Assembly: GCA_947478955.1 (NCBI GenBank)
Contig: CANJXJ010000007.1
Location: 1-43,563 of the forward strand
From: Alphaproteobacteria bacterium
Lineage (GTDB): Bacteria > Pseudomonadota > Alphaproteobacteria > Paracaedibacterales > CAITNM01
DNA length: 43,563 nucleotides
Reading direction: 5' to 3'
Shown here piece after piece: positions 32,962-42,383 of this stretch. A program made the position numbers and the translations under genes. The notes below the pieces were generated by a model. The model was given only the letters and a program-made list of their open reading frames with translations, was not told the origin of the DNA and ran no database searches. Position 1 is the first letter of the stretch. Each line of letters starts with the position of its first letter.

Positions 32962-35412
32962 ATGAGCGACCTATTAATATCTACAGCAAGTTTACAGCAT
33001 AAAGCCAGTAACCCAAATACCAGTTGTTGGGTTAACGCTTCTGCAGGATCAGGCAAAACCAAAGTCCTTATTGATAGAATCATCCGATTGATACTTCATG
33101 GCGCCAATCCTGAGCGCACACTATGCTTAACTTTTTCACGGGCTGCCACGGGTGAAATGCAACAGCGCCTTGTATCAGCAGTAAATTTATTGCCAAAAGC
33201 CTCTGATGACGAACTTGAAAAATTTCTCATAAACTTAGGAGAAATACCTACCCCCGCTAGCATCAAGAAGGCTAAATCCTTGTCTTCAATTATTCAAGAC
33301 CAACCAGTGGCTATTCAAACCGTACACAGCTTTTGTCAAAGTTTACTGCAACAGCATTTGGGGGGAAATATTTTAGAGCCTTCTCCTCGAGTCATGGAAA
33401 ATTTTGAAGAACGCACTTATTTAGCCCAAGCTTTTGAAAACCTCATTGAAGATCCAGCTGCTACAAATACCTTGGAAGAATTTTTTACTTTTCACGGTGA
33501 CACCGTTTTATTTACATATCTTTGTAACACTACGCGGAACCTTCATACTTTAAGCTTTGAAAAAGCTCAAGAGCGCTTATATGAATTGTTTGATATTAAT
33601 GCTGCACCAACATTTCCAAAGCCATCATTTGAGATTCATCCCTACCTAAAGGGACTCTTAAACATTGCTATTCCGAATGATGTCATTACCAAAGACCATC
33701 CATTTGCCCAAAGTTTCCTTACTCAAAAAGGTACCGTCCGCGCTAAAATTTTGCCAGCAAGTATTCAAAAGCAATACCCGGATGCTGAAGGGCAATTGAA
33801 AATTTATGGAGAAGAGCTGGCCCATTATTATTCAAAAATGGCCCGGTTTGATCAGGTGCAAAAATCATTGCAATTTTGGCAACTTCAACAAATTTTTATA
33901 GCCCATTACAAGCATATTAAGGAAACCCAGAACCTGTGGGACTTTCATGACCTCATTGAAAAAACCTTGCAGACTCTGAATCTTGATGCCTTTGACCAAA
34001 TCCTTCTCGATTTGAATTATCGCCTTGATCATATCCTGGTTGATGAAGCTCAAGATACAAGCGTATCCCAATGGCAAGTCATTACACACCTTATCCAGGG
34101 CTTGTTTAATCAACATACAAGTCATCGTAGCCTTTTTGTGGTCGGTGATGAAAAGCAATCCATCTATAGCTTTCAAGGAGCCGATATTCGCATGTACCAA
34201 GCCATGCAAAAATACCTCTCAACCCTTTGCAACCCTTGGGAAACCGTCAACCTTTCTGTTAGTTTTCGAAGCGGGAAAAATATTTTAAAAATAGTGGATG
34301 CTGTTTTTGAAAAAAATGCTAATGGTCTTGGAGAAAATATTTCCAATCATATTGCTTACCATGGATTTGGTGGAAGCATTAGAATTTTACCATTCATTGA
34401 AATGGAAGAAACCGAAATTGAACCATGGCCTATATTTGAAACTTATCCAACGGTATGTGAACCAGAACAGCATCTCGCAGAGCAAGTTCTAAGTTACCTT
34501 GAGCAATCTTTTACTCAAGGACTTTTCCTAGAGTCAGCAAACCGGGATGCCACTTGGGATGACGTCATGATTATCATGCGAAAACGTGGTAACCTCATGG
34601 AAAATCTCACCGCAGTATGTGAAAAAAAGGGCATCCTCTACTCGGCTTTTGATCCTAAAAATCTGATGGAATGCCTGGTTGTTCAGGACCTATTAAGTGC
34701 CATTGAATTTATGGTCATGCCCTTTAATGATTTAAATTTGGCAGGATTGCTTAAAAGTCCATGGATGGAAAATATTGGAAAAATTGATGAAGATGCTCTA
34801 TTTAACCTATGCCACAATAGAAAAGACTTTTTATGGAATGAAGTCCAAACCCAATACCCAAATCATGCGAAATCTCTTAATGAATTATTGAAACGAGCAC
34901 CCACAACTGCCTATGGTTATTTTCAGGATGCATATGATGCCATGCACGTTGAATGCGAGTTGCTGCACAGTTTCATGGATGATGTGTTTAAGCGTTTTAA
35001 CTTGTTGAATTTAGGCATACGTGAATTAGTAAATCACCTACACACGTACCCGCCAATATTACTTCAAGCCACACACAAAAGAGGCTTACAGATCTCAACC
35101 GTCCACGGCGCTAAGGGCCTTGAAGCCCCAATTGTTGTGATTCTTGATAATGGTGATGAACCAAGCATAAAGCAGGATATTATTTTATATGACCCAGTAG
35201 CTCAGTTTTGGTTCTTAAAACCACCACTGGCAGCTGACACAATTTTGACCTCAGCGTTAAAAGATCATCACCAACAATCCTTAGAATTTGAACATAACCG
35301 CCTATTTTACGTGGCTTTAACCCGAGCAAAAGAGCATTTAATCTTAGCGGGATTGCCCCATGAACCCAGCACCAGTTCTTGGTATTGGCGAGTTAAAGAA
35401 GCTGTTGGGTAA
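32962..35412 (+). CDS. addA: AddA-like UvrD-family helicase lacking the nuclease domain
   Basis: An 816-residue superfamily 1A helicase. Motif I is ASAGSGKT at 26-33; Ia is LTFSRAATGEM; II is LVDEAQD near 359-365; III is VVGDEKQSIYSFQGAD; IV is VSFRSGKNIL; V is ISTVHGAKGLEAP; VI is YVALTRAKEHL from residue 783. The protein ends about 25 residues after motif VI (WYWRVKEAVG). Complete AddA proteins have another 250-300 residues with a PD-(D/E)XK nuclease domain. The sequence after the stop does not continue it in any frame, so the domain is missing, not frameshifted. All helicase motifs look intact. It is the last gene of the addB-MFS-addA group. Confidence 0.9.
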   Translation: MSDLLISTASLQHKASNPNTSCWVNASAGSGKTKVLIDRIIRLILHGANPERTLCLTFSRAATGEMQQRLVSAVNLLPKASDDELEKFLINLGEIPTPASIKKAKSLSSIIQDQPVAIQTVHSFCQSLLQQHLGGNILEPSPRVMENFEERTYLAQAFENLIEDPAATNTLEEFFTFHGDTVLFTYLCNTTRNLHTLSFEKAQERLYELFDINAAPTFPKPSFEIHPYLKGLLNIAIPNDVITKDHPFAQSFLTQKGTVRAKILPASIQKQYPDAEGQLKIYGEELAHYYSKMARFDQVQKSLQFWQLQQIFIAHYKHIKETQNLWDFHDLIEKTLQTLNLDAFDQILLDLNYRLDHILVDEAQDTSVSQWQVITHLIQGLFNQHTSHRSLFVVGDEKQSIYSFQGADIRMYQAMQKYLSTLCNPWETVNLSVSFRSGKNILKIVDAVFEKNANGLGENISNHIAYHGFGGSIRILPFIEMEETEIEPWPIFETYPTVCEPEQHLAEQVLSYLEQSFTQGLFLESANRDATWDDVMIIMRKRGNLMENLTAVCEKKGILYSAFDPKNLMECLVVQDLLSAIEFMVMPFNDLNLAGLLKSPWMENIGKIDEDALFNLCHNRKDFLWNEVQTQYPNHAKSLNELLKRAPTTAYGYFQDAYDAMHVECELLHSFMDDVFKRFNLLNLGIRELVNHLHTYPPILLQATHKRGLQISTVHGAKGLEAPIVVILDNGDEPSIKQDIILYDPVAQFWFLKPPLAADTILTSALKDHHQQSLEFEHNRLFYVALTRAKEHLILAGLPHEPSTSSWYWRVKEAVG

Positions 35413-35468
35413 ATATAAGCTTCTCTAGCCTACTCTTGGGAAAGCGAGACTTTTGGTTTTTAGATTTT

Positions 35469-35867
35469 TTAATAAGCAAATACTGCCGTCGTAGCATTTC
35501 TGGCAGGCATGATTCTGATAGGAAAACACCCGAAGCAACAAAATTTCCAACAGTCAGTAGATTTTCTTCGTATCTGAGTAGGTGGCACGTAGTTAACATC
35601 TGTTTCTGTAGTAATTCTCATGCTCTGCTGTACATCTTGCCCTGAATGTGCAGATCCATTATAAGAAGTTCCTGGCCTAGGTGAAGGCATTGGCGAATAC
35701 CTTGCTGATCCCGCAAATGAACTTTCCATAACAGAAGTTACATCTGTTATATCTGGAACCACTAGAAATATTGCCGGAGATAAAGAAGAAGGCTGAGATG
35801 GCAGAATACGTCCGACCCATGTTGCTAACCAATCTCTCCCTAGCTTTTTTTCACAATAGGCCAACAT
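35469..35867 (-). CDS. hypothetical cysteine-rich-tail protein, possibly a truncated gene
   Basis: A 132-residue frame that I do not recognise. It starts MLAYCEKKLGRDWLATWVGR, followed by a Ser/Pro/Gly-rich middle (SPMPSPRPGTSYNGSAHSGQ) and a tail with CWKFCCFGCFP. Upstream in the same frame, codons for LEEELQR precede the ATG without a start codon, so this may be the 3' remnant of a longer gene. Cys-rich tails of this type can be palmitoylated in eukaryotic hosts, but that is speculation. No signal peptide is seen. Confidence 0.35.
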   Translation of the reverse strand: MLAYCEKKLGRDWLATWVGRILPSQPSSLSPAIFLVVPDITDVTSVMESSFAGSARYSPMPSPRPGTSYNGSAHSGQDVQQSMRITTETDVNYVPPTQIRRKSTDCWKFCCFGCFPIRIMPARNATTAVFAY

Positions 35868-36102
35868 ACGTTGCAGCTCTTCTTCTAAAGATTGTAAAAA
35901 ATATATTTAATATTTTTATATTACATTTTTTAACATGAAATATTTTTCACATTATTTAAGGCTATAGGGTGCCAATAAAACATTTTTGTGAATCTGTCAA
36001 CCAGATATTTGAGTGATAATTAAGGGCAAATTCCTAGAAATTTAGGGCCCCCATAGCCCCGCCTCTTTATCTTTGCTAGAATGCATCAGTAAGCATTTTT
36101 TG
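35868..36102. other. AT-rich intergenic region upstream of tamA
   Basis: The region between the hypothetical gene (leftward) and tamA (rightward) is strongly A/T-rich at 35890-35955. It should hold the tamA promoter. No clear hexamer pair or RNA gene was found. GGCCCCCATAGCCCCGCC near 36045-36063 is a short GC-rich island without a stem. Confidence 0.35.
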
Positions 36103-37971
36103 ATGATTATGCACTATTTTCTGGCCTTCCTTTTTATAACAAATATTTATCACATACATGCACAAGCTCCTGCTGGTGATGCCCTCGCAATTCCGTCACA
36201 AGAAGGTATAGACTACCAAATTGAATGGCCGGAAAATCTAACTCCTGAAATGCAAAAACGCATAGAAAGCGTTTCTATGCTATTGGAAAACAAATTGCGA
36301 TTACCGGGTTCATTTGGCGGATTAATGAAACGTGTCGAAAAAGACAAAAAATATTTAGAAAAAACCATACAGTCTTTTGGATATTATGGATGTAAAGTAG
36401 ACTTTGATATTGATCTAAGCAAAACTCCGGTGGTGATTCACTTCACCTGTGAGCTTGGCCCGGTCTACACCATTGAACACATGCAATTAGAAAATCGTGG
36501 AAAATATCCTTTACCTGACCTTCCTGTAAACCTGGATGATTTGGTGGGGCTTAATAAAGGAGACGAGCTTGTTGCTGAACATGCACAAAAAAGCCAAGTT
36601 ATTTTGAAAAAATATTTCTCTCAGACTGGCTATCCCTTTGCGGAAATAGATGAACCAGAAGGAATTATCAACCACGATAAACGCACCGTTGTTTTAATTT
36701 TTCCAGTACATCTCGGCGGTAAAGCCATTATTGATAGTACAGATATTGAACCTACCCAAAATCTTGACCCTAGCTTCATTAGAAACCGTTTATTCTGGAA
36801 AAAGGGAGATACCTATGATACCAGAGTAGTTGAACGTACACGGCGACAATTAAGCCAAACAGGATTATTTGACAATGTAGTAGTAACACCCAAGCCTGTT
36901 GAGGAAAAAACAGAAAGCAATGCTAATGAAAAAGAACAACCCATAACCATGCATGTTAAAACCACCGAAGCAGCACCTCGCGCCCTTGCCGCCGGCGTGC
37001 ATTATGCAACTTCACAAGGAGGAGAAGCGCGCCTGTCATGGGATCATTATAACCTTTTGGGTCATGGGGAAAATTTGGGAGCAAATTTACGCGTTGCTAA
37101 AATTAGAACAAAAGCTCGCATTTACTATAACGTTCCAGATTGTGGTTCCCCGAACCAAACCCTTAAAAACGAAATGTATGTATTAAAGGAAAAAACCCGC
37201 GCCTATCGAAGCAACACAATTGCAGCATCAAGCAAAATTGAACGACAGCTAACCGATATACTTACTGGCTCAATTGGATTAAGTGGTGAAAGCGGTAGCA
37301 TTACCCCCAGAACAACCAATAAAAAAAGCCCTATTCGTCTTATTGGCATACCTGTTGAATTGGGTATTGATGCATCAAATGATCTGCTCAATCCAACTAG
37401 GGGCTTTCGTATTAACGGCCATATAACGCCGTATACAGGCCACTTAGGCTCTAGTAAAAGCATGGTTATTACACAAGGTAATGCAAGTGTATATTTACCT
37501 TTTCAAACCAACAGCTTAGATGAAGATATGGGAACTTTAGCTTCGTTTGTGAGATTTGGCACCATGAGAATTCGCAACTTTGAGGACCTGCCCCCTAACA
37601 AGCGTTTTTACGGGGGTGGAAACGGATCAGTACGCGGGTATGGATACCAAATGATCAGCCCCATCGATGATAAGAAAATCCCCATAGGAGGAGAGTCTTT
37701 ATTAGAATTCGGTAGCGAGATTCGCTATCGTTTTTCTGAAACTGTAGGCGGTGTAGCGTTTATCGAAGCAGGCAGTGTTTATCAGCGAAAAATTCCCAAT
37801 TTTGGCAAGAAATTACTTTGGGGAACTGGGTTTGGTATTCGCTACTACACTACTTATGCACCAGTTCGTATCGATATTGCTTTTCCTCTTCAACGCCGCA
37901 AACTTAAAGGAGCAAAAAAACCCTATGATTCTCCCTATCAATTTTACGTAAGCGTAGGACAAGCATTTTGA
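36103..37971 (+). CDS. tamA: TamA/BamA-family outer membrane assembly protein
   Basis: An Omp85-family protein of about 622 residues from the ATG at 36103 (MIMHYFLAFLFITN, then a signal peptide ending near HIHAQA). A TTG 10 codons upstream is also open but unlikely. After the signal come POTRA-type repeats (for example LEKTIQSFGYYGCKVDFDID and KKYFSQTGYPFAEIDEPEG). The C-terminal half is a 16-strand barrel with the family hallmark RFYGGGNGSVRGYGY (about residues 505-520) and a final aromatic strand ending QAF. With TamB it forms the translocation and assembly module linking inner and outer membranes, helping autotransporters and lipids reach the outer membrane. tamB follows after a 112-base gap holding a palindromic repeat. 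Confidence 0.92.
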   Translation: MIMHYFLAFLFITNIYHIHAQAPAGDALAIPSQEGIDYQIEWPENLTPEMQKRIESVSMLLENKLRLPGSFGGLMKRVEKDKKYLEKTIQSFGYYGCKVDFDIDLSKTPVVIHFTCELGPVYTIEHMQLENRGKYPLPDLPVNLDDLVGLNKGDELVAEHAQKSQVILKKYFSQTGYPFAEIDEPEGIINHDKRTVVLIFPVHLGGKAIIDSTDIEPTQNLDPSFIRNRLFWKKGDTYDTRVVERTRRQLSQTGLFDNVVVTPKPVEEKTESNANEKEQPITMHVKTTEAAPRALAAGVHYATSQGGEARLSWDHYNLLGHGENLGANLRVAKIRTKARIYYNVPDCGSPNQTLKNEMYVLKEKTRAYRSNTIAASSKIERQLTDILTGSIGLSGESGSITPRTTNKKSPIRLIGIPVELGIDASNDLLNPTRGFRINGHITPYTGHLGSSKSMVITQGNASVYLPFQTNSLDEDMGTLASFVRFGTMRIRNFEDLPPNKRFYGGGNGSVRGYGYQMISPIDDKKIPIGGESLLEFGSEIRYRFSETVGGVAFIEAGSVYQRKIPNFGKKLLWGTGFGIRYYTTYAPVRIDIAFPLQRRKLKGAKKPYDSPYQFYVSVGQAF

Positions 37972-37984
37972 TGAAGATTTTATG

Positions 37985-38072
37985 CACTGGATTGCCACGC
38001 CCTTCCAGGGCTCGCAAAGACGACCACAACACCACCATCACGAGGCCACAAAGTGGTCATGGTGATCCAGTG
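37985..38072. repeat. 88-base palindromic element between tamA and tamB
   Basis: Starts CACTGGAT (37985-37992) and ends ATCCAGTG (38065-38072), an exact inverted terminal repeat. Inside is TTGCCACGCCCTTCCAGGGC then TCGCAAAGACGAC, which matches the 43254 copy (TTGCCGCGGGCTTACAGTCC, TCGCAATGACGG). It ends 11 bases before the tamB start and must be present in any tamA-tamB mRNA. Confidence 0.85.
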
Positions 38073-38083
38073 AGTAATATCTG

Positions 38084-41000
38084 ATGCGCTTAACCTGGAA
38101 ACTTATGCCTCTAAAAACGCTCATAGCGGTGGTTGTAATTTTAGTAAGCCTACAGTTCGAATGCTCACAAAAAGCACTCATTAAAATACTTATCAAGACC
38201 CTCACTCCCTATAAAGCTTCAGCTCTTGAAGTTACCGCTTCCAGAAAGTTTCCTTTTCAAGCAAACCTTAAAAGCATAACTCTGGTTAAAAACCATAAGC
38301 CAGTTGCCGTATTAAAAAATGTGATATGGAAAATCCCCAATTTATCATTTAAGGACATTCTGCTAAATGCAGATCAGTGCAATGTTACCAACGATTCAAG
38401 CCCATTAAATTTTGATTTTTCTAATGTTTCTCCGTCAGGCATTGGGCACCTTTTACAAATGGCATCAAAGACCCTACAGCGATTTAACGCCATTCATATT
38501 GAGCAATTGCAAATTGATAACAAAAAACTGAGTATCCATTTGAAGCGCGAAAAACAAGAATGTATAGCGACCTTTTCAAATGCTACAGAAAATCTAGTAT
38601 TGACCCTTACCCCCTTAAGTGATCATTCAAAAATTCACCTTGAAGGTACGTGGGAAGGACAAAAAGTCCTGGTTGATTCTCAGATTTACAGTAACGCTAT
38701 TGATTTTTCACTTGTCGCCAACATCAGCAATTTTACTAATGAACATGTTACTGGATTTTTGGGCCAAGATATTTTGATAACAGGACATCTCCAAAAATCA
38801 ACCGACTGGCAGCTATTGCCTTTAAAAATAGAAACCTCTAAAGGTCATATCTTGCAGGGCGAATGTACCCAACAAGACAATAACTTAAAGGGCGCATTTG
38901 TCTGGACTTTACCTTTGCCAAATTCCGAACTAGCCAAATGTATTATTACAATAGAAGGTGCATCAACCCACCCAACCCTTAAATGGGAATTCCAAGAAGG
39001 TATTAATCCGCTAGAAAAAGCCTTTGGTGAATGTAGGGTGATTGATTCTAACCATATTAAGGTTTCTGGCGAACTTCATGCAGATGCAACAAACACAGCG
39101 TCTGTGGAAATAGACATATCGCTGAATCCCTTCCTAATTAATGGTAATAGCGCTATCACAATCGAAAACTTACAAAAATTCCTTCATGCTTTTTGGCCAA
39201 GTGCCAAAGGTAGCTTAAATTTTAATGCATCTTTAGAAAATGTTACAAGCTTTGAGAAAGGAAACATTGCCATTAAGGGACATGGGGTTATTGGCGATAC
39301 TGATTTCCACCTGCCGATTAATGTAGCTATTGATATTAACGATGGACTCGGGCAAGGAAAGTTACACCTAGCAAAGGGCCATTATCAAAACCATCCGCTG
39401 GATGCCCACATTGATTTCAATAGTACTTCAACTGAAGTTAATATCGAGCAGTGTAAGCTGCAACTGCAAGATCTGCAATTAGCCCTTTTAAAACCCACAA
39501 CCTATCATTTCCAAGATGGCCTAGCTGCAACTAAAATGCAGTTTTGTGAGGGTATTATTGAAATTGAAAAGTTAAAAATTGGAGATATGGCAAACTCCAC
39601 AGGCTTGATTAATCTAAGAAATATTCAGTTGAGTGGTTTAAAAATTCTGTTTGGAGATCAGAACATAACAGGAACCTTAAATGGCCATATTCAAAAGCTG
39701 GTAGAGAAACCATTAACAGTGAAACTACTCCTTTCAAAAGGTTACTGGCAACAACGCCATGATAAGCAAACCTATAAAATCTTAAATGATTTGACTGCTA
39801 CGTTAGATGCTCAATTTGAAAATTCAATTTGGAAATGGAATTTTAAAGTTAAGGACCAAGGCAAGGTTAATATTGAAACCCACGGGATAGCCAACACTCA
39901 AGAGGCTACGATTGACGCCTATATCAAAGGCCTAACCAGATTAAAACTTCTAGCTGACTGGATCGCTACCGATGATAGAATTTTTGGTGACGTTTCTATT
40001 AACATGCACGTAAAAGGGCCAATGAACAGCCCTGTATTAGAAGGCACTGTTAATGTCGATAATGGCCTATATGAACATAGTAATGCTGGGACCTTTTACC
40101 AGAATATCATTATTAGAACTAAAGCCCACGGTAAGCGCCTTATTGTTAACCGCTTTGATGCCCAAGATGTCACTAAAAGTACTGATCCAAAGCAAGGATA
40201 CCTGCATGGCGAGGGGTGGATAGACTTTACTGATCCTTGTTGCCCCGTATTTAATGTCCCGCTGCATTTATTTCACTTACGTATTGCTCAAAATGACGGC
40301 TTCATAAGCGATGCAAGCGGCACCCTAACTATTACTGGTAAGGGCGCAGAAGTTGGCTGCAAAGGTGAAGTCACCCTTGAAAAGGTCAGCTACATTATAG
40401 AGTCATCAGTTGAGACAAAAGTGCCAAAAATTATTGATCGTAATTTGAAGAGTCATAAAGAAAAGAAGAACAAGCAATATGCCACGGCTTTTCCCTTAGA
40501 GATTTTAATCCACAACCCTCCTGGTTCTTTTAAGGTAATTGGTTCGGGTGCGGATTCATCTTGGGAGGGCGATTTGTATGTACGCAAATCTATTGTGAAT
40601 CCTTTCTTGGTAGGGACCGTGCATTTGCATGAAGGTACTTTAGATATTTTAGGAAAAGTTCTTCGAATTACCCATGGGGAAATTACCTTTGTTGATACCG
40701 ACCGAAATAATCCTAGATTAGATATTCGTGCAATTAAAAATCTAGGTGCAGGGATTACAGTAGCAGTTGAAATAAAGGGCACCGGCGATAAAACAATTGT
40801 AGATTTCACCTCAACCCCATCTATGCACAAGGAAGAAATTTTAGCCCTATTACTATTTGGGAAAAAACTGGGAGAAGTTTCAGTTTTGCAAAGTGTACAG
40901 CTCGCAGATCTTGCCAAATCAAATGATGGAGATAGTGGATTTTTTGAAAAAATGCGCAGCAGTTTTGGCTTTGATCAGTTTGAATTTAAAACCAGCACTA

Positions 41001-41245
41001 GAGGGGGCGCTTCTGAAACTGATGAAGATGCAACCCCTGAAGAACGCGCTCAAGGTAAAAAAAGCCAAGCGGTACGCATCGGCAAGGAATTTGGCAAGGT
41101 TCAAGTAGCCATTGAACAAGGGGCAGGCAGTGAAACGAGTAAAGTCGTTGTTTCTACCCCCCTTGGAAAGAATTTAGCCCTCCAAGGAGATGTGGGCGCC
41201 GCGCAAAACTCAGGGGTTGGTATTAGTTGGATTAAGCGGTATTAG
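38084..41245 (+). CDS. tamB: TamB-type translocation and assembly module protein
   Basis: A 1053-residue protein with an N-terminal inner-membrane anchor (about residues 8-26, LKTLIAVVVILVSLQFE) and a very long beta-rich periplasmic part of the AsmA/TamB type. The C-terminal TamB (DUF490) domain is clear: HEGTLDILGKVLRITHGEIT, ALLLFGKKLGEVSVLQSVQL, FEKMRSSFGFDQFEF, and the final GVGISWIKRY, which docks with TamA. The length is shorter than the 1200-1400 residues of many relatives, but the ends fit. Role: a bridge across the periplasm for lipid or outer membrane protein transport. It is preceded by tamA and a palindromic repeat. Confidence 0.9.
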   Translation: MRLTWKLMPLKTLIAVVVILVSLQFECSQKALIKILIKTLTPYKASALEVTASRKFPFQANLKSITLVKNHKPVAVLKNVIWKIPNLSFKDILLNADQCNVTNDSSPLNFDFSNVSPSGIGHLLQMASKTLQRFNAIHIEQLQIDNKKLSIHLKREKQECIATFSNATENLVLTLTPLSDHSKIHLEGTWEGQKVLVDSQIYSNAIDFSLVANISNFTNEHVTGFLGQDILITGHLQKSTDWQLLPLKIETSKGHILQGECTQQDNNLKGAFVWTLPLPNSELAKCIITIEGASTHPTLKWEFQEGINPLEKAFGECRVIDSNHIKVSGELHADATNTASVEIDISLNPFLINGNSAITIENLQKFLHAFWPSAKGSLNFNASLENVTSFEKGNIAIKGHGVIGDTDFHLPINVAIDINDGLGQGKLHLAKGHYQNHPLDAHIDFNSTSTEVNIEQCKLQLQDLQLALLKPTTYHFQDGLAATKMQFCEGIIEIEKLKIGDMANSTGLINLRNIQLSGLKILFGDQNITGTLNGHIQKLVEKPLTVKLLLSKGYWQQRHDKQTYKILNDLTATLDAQFENSIWKWNFKVKDQGKVNIETHGIANTQEATIDAYIKGLTRLKLLADWIATDDRIFGDVSINMHVKGPMNSPVLEGTVNVDNGLYEHSNAGTFYQNIIIRTKAHGKRLIVNRFDAQDVTKSTDPKQGYLHGEGWIDFTDPCCPVFNVPLHLFHLRIAQNDGFISDASGTLTITGKGAEVGCKGEVTLEKVSYIIESSVETKVPKIIDRNLKSHKEKKNKQYATAFPLEILIHNPPGSFKVIGSGADSSWEGDLYVRKSIVNPFLVGTVHLHEGTLDILGKVLRITHGEITFVDTDRNNPRLDIRAIKNLGAGITVAVEIKGTGDKTIVDFTSTPSMHKEEILALLLFGKKLGEVSVLQSVQLADLAKSNDGDSGFFEKMRSSFGFDQFEFKTSTRGGASETDEDATPEERAQGKKSQAVRIGKEFGKVQVAIEQGAGSETSKVVVSTPLGKNLALQGDVGAAQNSGVGISWIKRY

Positions 41246-41261
41246 TCTAAACCCAGATCGA

Positions 41262-41380
41262 CGGAAGCTCTCCTCTTTAGTTTCTCTCCGGATTGATCGG
41301 AGAGTCCAGTGAAACCAATCATTATAAGAAATTTGATTCTATAGACTGGCTCCTCTGGTTAAGCCAGAGGAAAACTGCGA
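41262..41380. repeat. two half-elements of the structured palindromic repeat after tamB
   Basis: The first piece (about 41262-41311) ends with the stem CTCTCCG (41284-41290)/CGGAGAG (41298-41304) and the terminus TCCAGTG. The second (about 41344-41380) begins GACTGG and has the stem CCTCTGG (41352-41358)/CCAGAGG (41364-41370) with loop TTAAG, followed by AAAACTG. They match the right and left ends of the repeats at 43382 and 43485 but with different stem bases. Confidence 0.75.
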
Positions 41381-41479
41381 TGGAGCATGTTTCACCAGAC
41401 CAGCTTATGCCGAGAACACAGGGTAATTTATAAAAGCGTATTAGCAACATGCTTGTCTTATAAATTGGTATTAGCTGAA

Positions 41480-42364
41480 TTAAGCGGTACCCAGTACGAG
41501 AATTCCACAAAGAAATTTATTATTGAGAACGCCATTCTCCTCTTTCTCCTCTTCATCCTCAAACTCCTCACTCGATGCACCGCTACCTGTAAGCAAAAGA
41601 TCATGTAATTCCGCAGATCTCGTACTTTTCTTACCTAAAGGTGATTTCCCAGCTTCTTGAGCAACCTTACTAAGTTCAAGTCTGACATCTCTTTCGCTCT
41701 CTTCTACTAAAGGTGGCATCAATATCCGCTGTGGTGTCTTTTTAGCTTTAAGACGTTCAATAATTGGTAGAAAGTATTTATTCATAGTCGCTACATCAAG
41801 CATTGGAAGAGAAGTACTTTCTCTTAATAAACATTCAACAGCCTTCACCTTGTAACCATCATCTTTTTTTAGCCAAATAATAAAATTAGTTGGACTACCT
41901 TCTTTTGCAACAAAAATATTATGCACGGCAACAATAACTTCAACCGGAGCATTACAAACAGATGTTCTTCTATAGTAGTCAAAAATAGCAATCTTTGTTT
42001 CAGCATACGCAGTATGCAACGTGCCCCGCCTATCATACATGCTAAGCAATTGAAGCACTAAGCCTTTATTTACATAATTTACCAACCTAGCTTTATCAAA
42101 AAGATAAACCTTTTCTTTCTCAGAAAAACCTTCCATATGCCCACCATAGTCGAATGCCTTAAAAAGACTGTGAACACTACCCGGAGTAGATTTCTTACAA
42201 CTTCCCCTAATTGATTCCTTACTGGCAGCGCTAAATCCAGACATGGATCCACCCGCAGAAAAGAACCTATCTAACTCTTTGTCTAAATTAGAAGTGGCAC
42301 TTTCTACTACAAAAAAATTTGTAAGGAACAATGCAACAAAAATTAAAAACTTATAAAAATACAT
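41480..42364 (-). CDS. secreted protein of unknown function (294 aa)
   Basis: Not recognised. A signal peptide covers about residues 3-23 (MYFYKFLIFVALFLTNFFVV, then cleavage near ESA). Then come a Ser/Gly/Lys segment (FFSAGGSMSGFSAASKES), a mostly helical middle (residues about 75-200, LLSMYDRRGTLHTAYAETKI and VIVAVHNIFVAKEGS), and a polar tail with a strongly acidic run (SSEEFEDEEEKEEN). A short hydrophobic end (LCGILVLGTA) is notable. It lies 19 bases after fabG on the same strand and may share its transcript. The mix of acidic and basic tracts recalls the secreted protein at 11013, but no sequence match was seen. Confidence 0.55.
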   Translation of the reverse strand: MYFYKFLIFVALFLTNFFVVESATSNLDKELDRFFSAGGSMSGFSAASKESIRGSCKKSTPGSVHSLFKAFDYGGHMEGFSEKEKVYLFDKARLVNYVNKGLVLQLLSMYDRRGTLHTAYAETKIAIFDYYRRTSVCNAPVEVIVAVHNIFVAKEGSPTNFIIWLKKDDGYKVKAVECLLRESTSLPMLDVATMNKYFLPIIERLKAKKTPQRILMPPLVEESERDVRLELSKVAQEAGKSPLGKKSTRSAELHDLLLTGSGASSEEFEDEEEKEENGVLNNKFLCGILVLGTA

Positions 42365-42383
42365 CAGCTATCTACTAAAAAAA

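Noticed and set aside
35413-35468. Frameshifted nuclease domain of AddA after the stop codon
   Set aside because: The sequence after 35412 has no AddA-like nuclease motif in any frame and soon becomes a gene on the opposite strand, so the domain is missing.
36073-36102. TTG start for tamA
   Set aside because: The ATG at 36103 gives a normal signal peptide directly, while the TTG form adds ten residues in front of it with no ribosome binding site.
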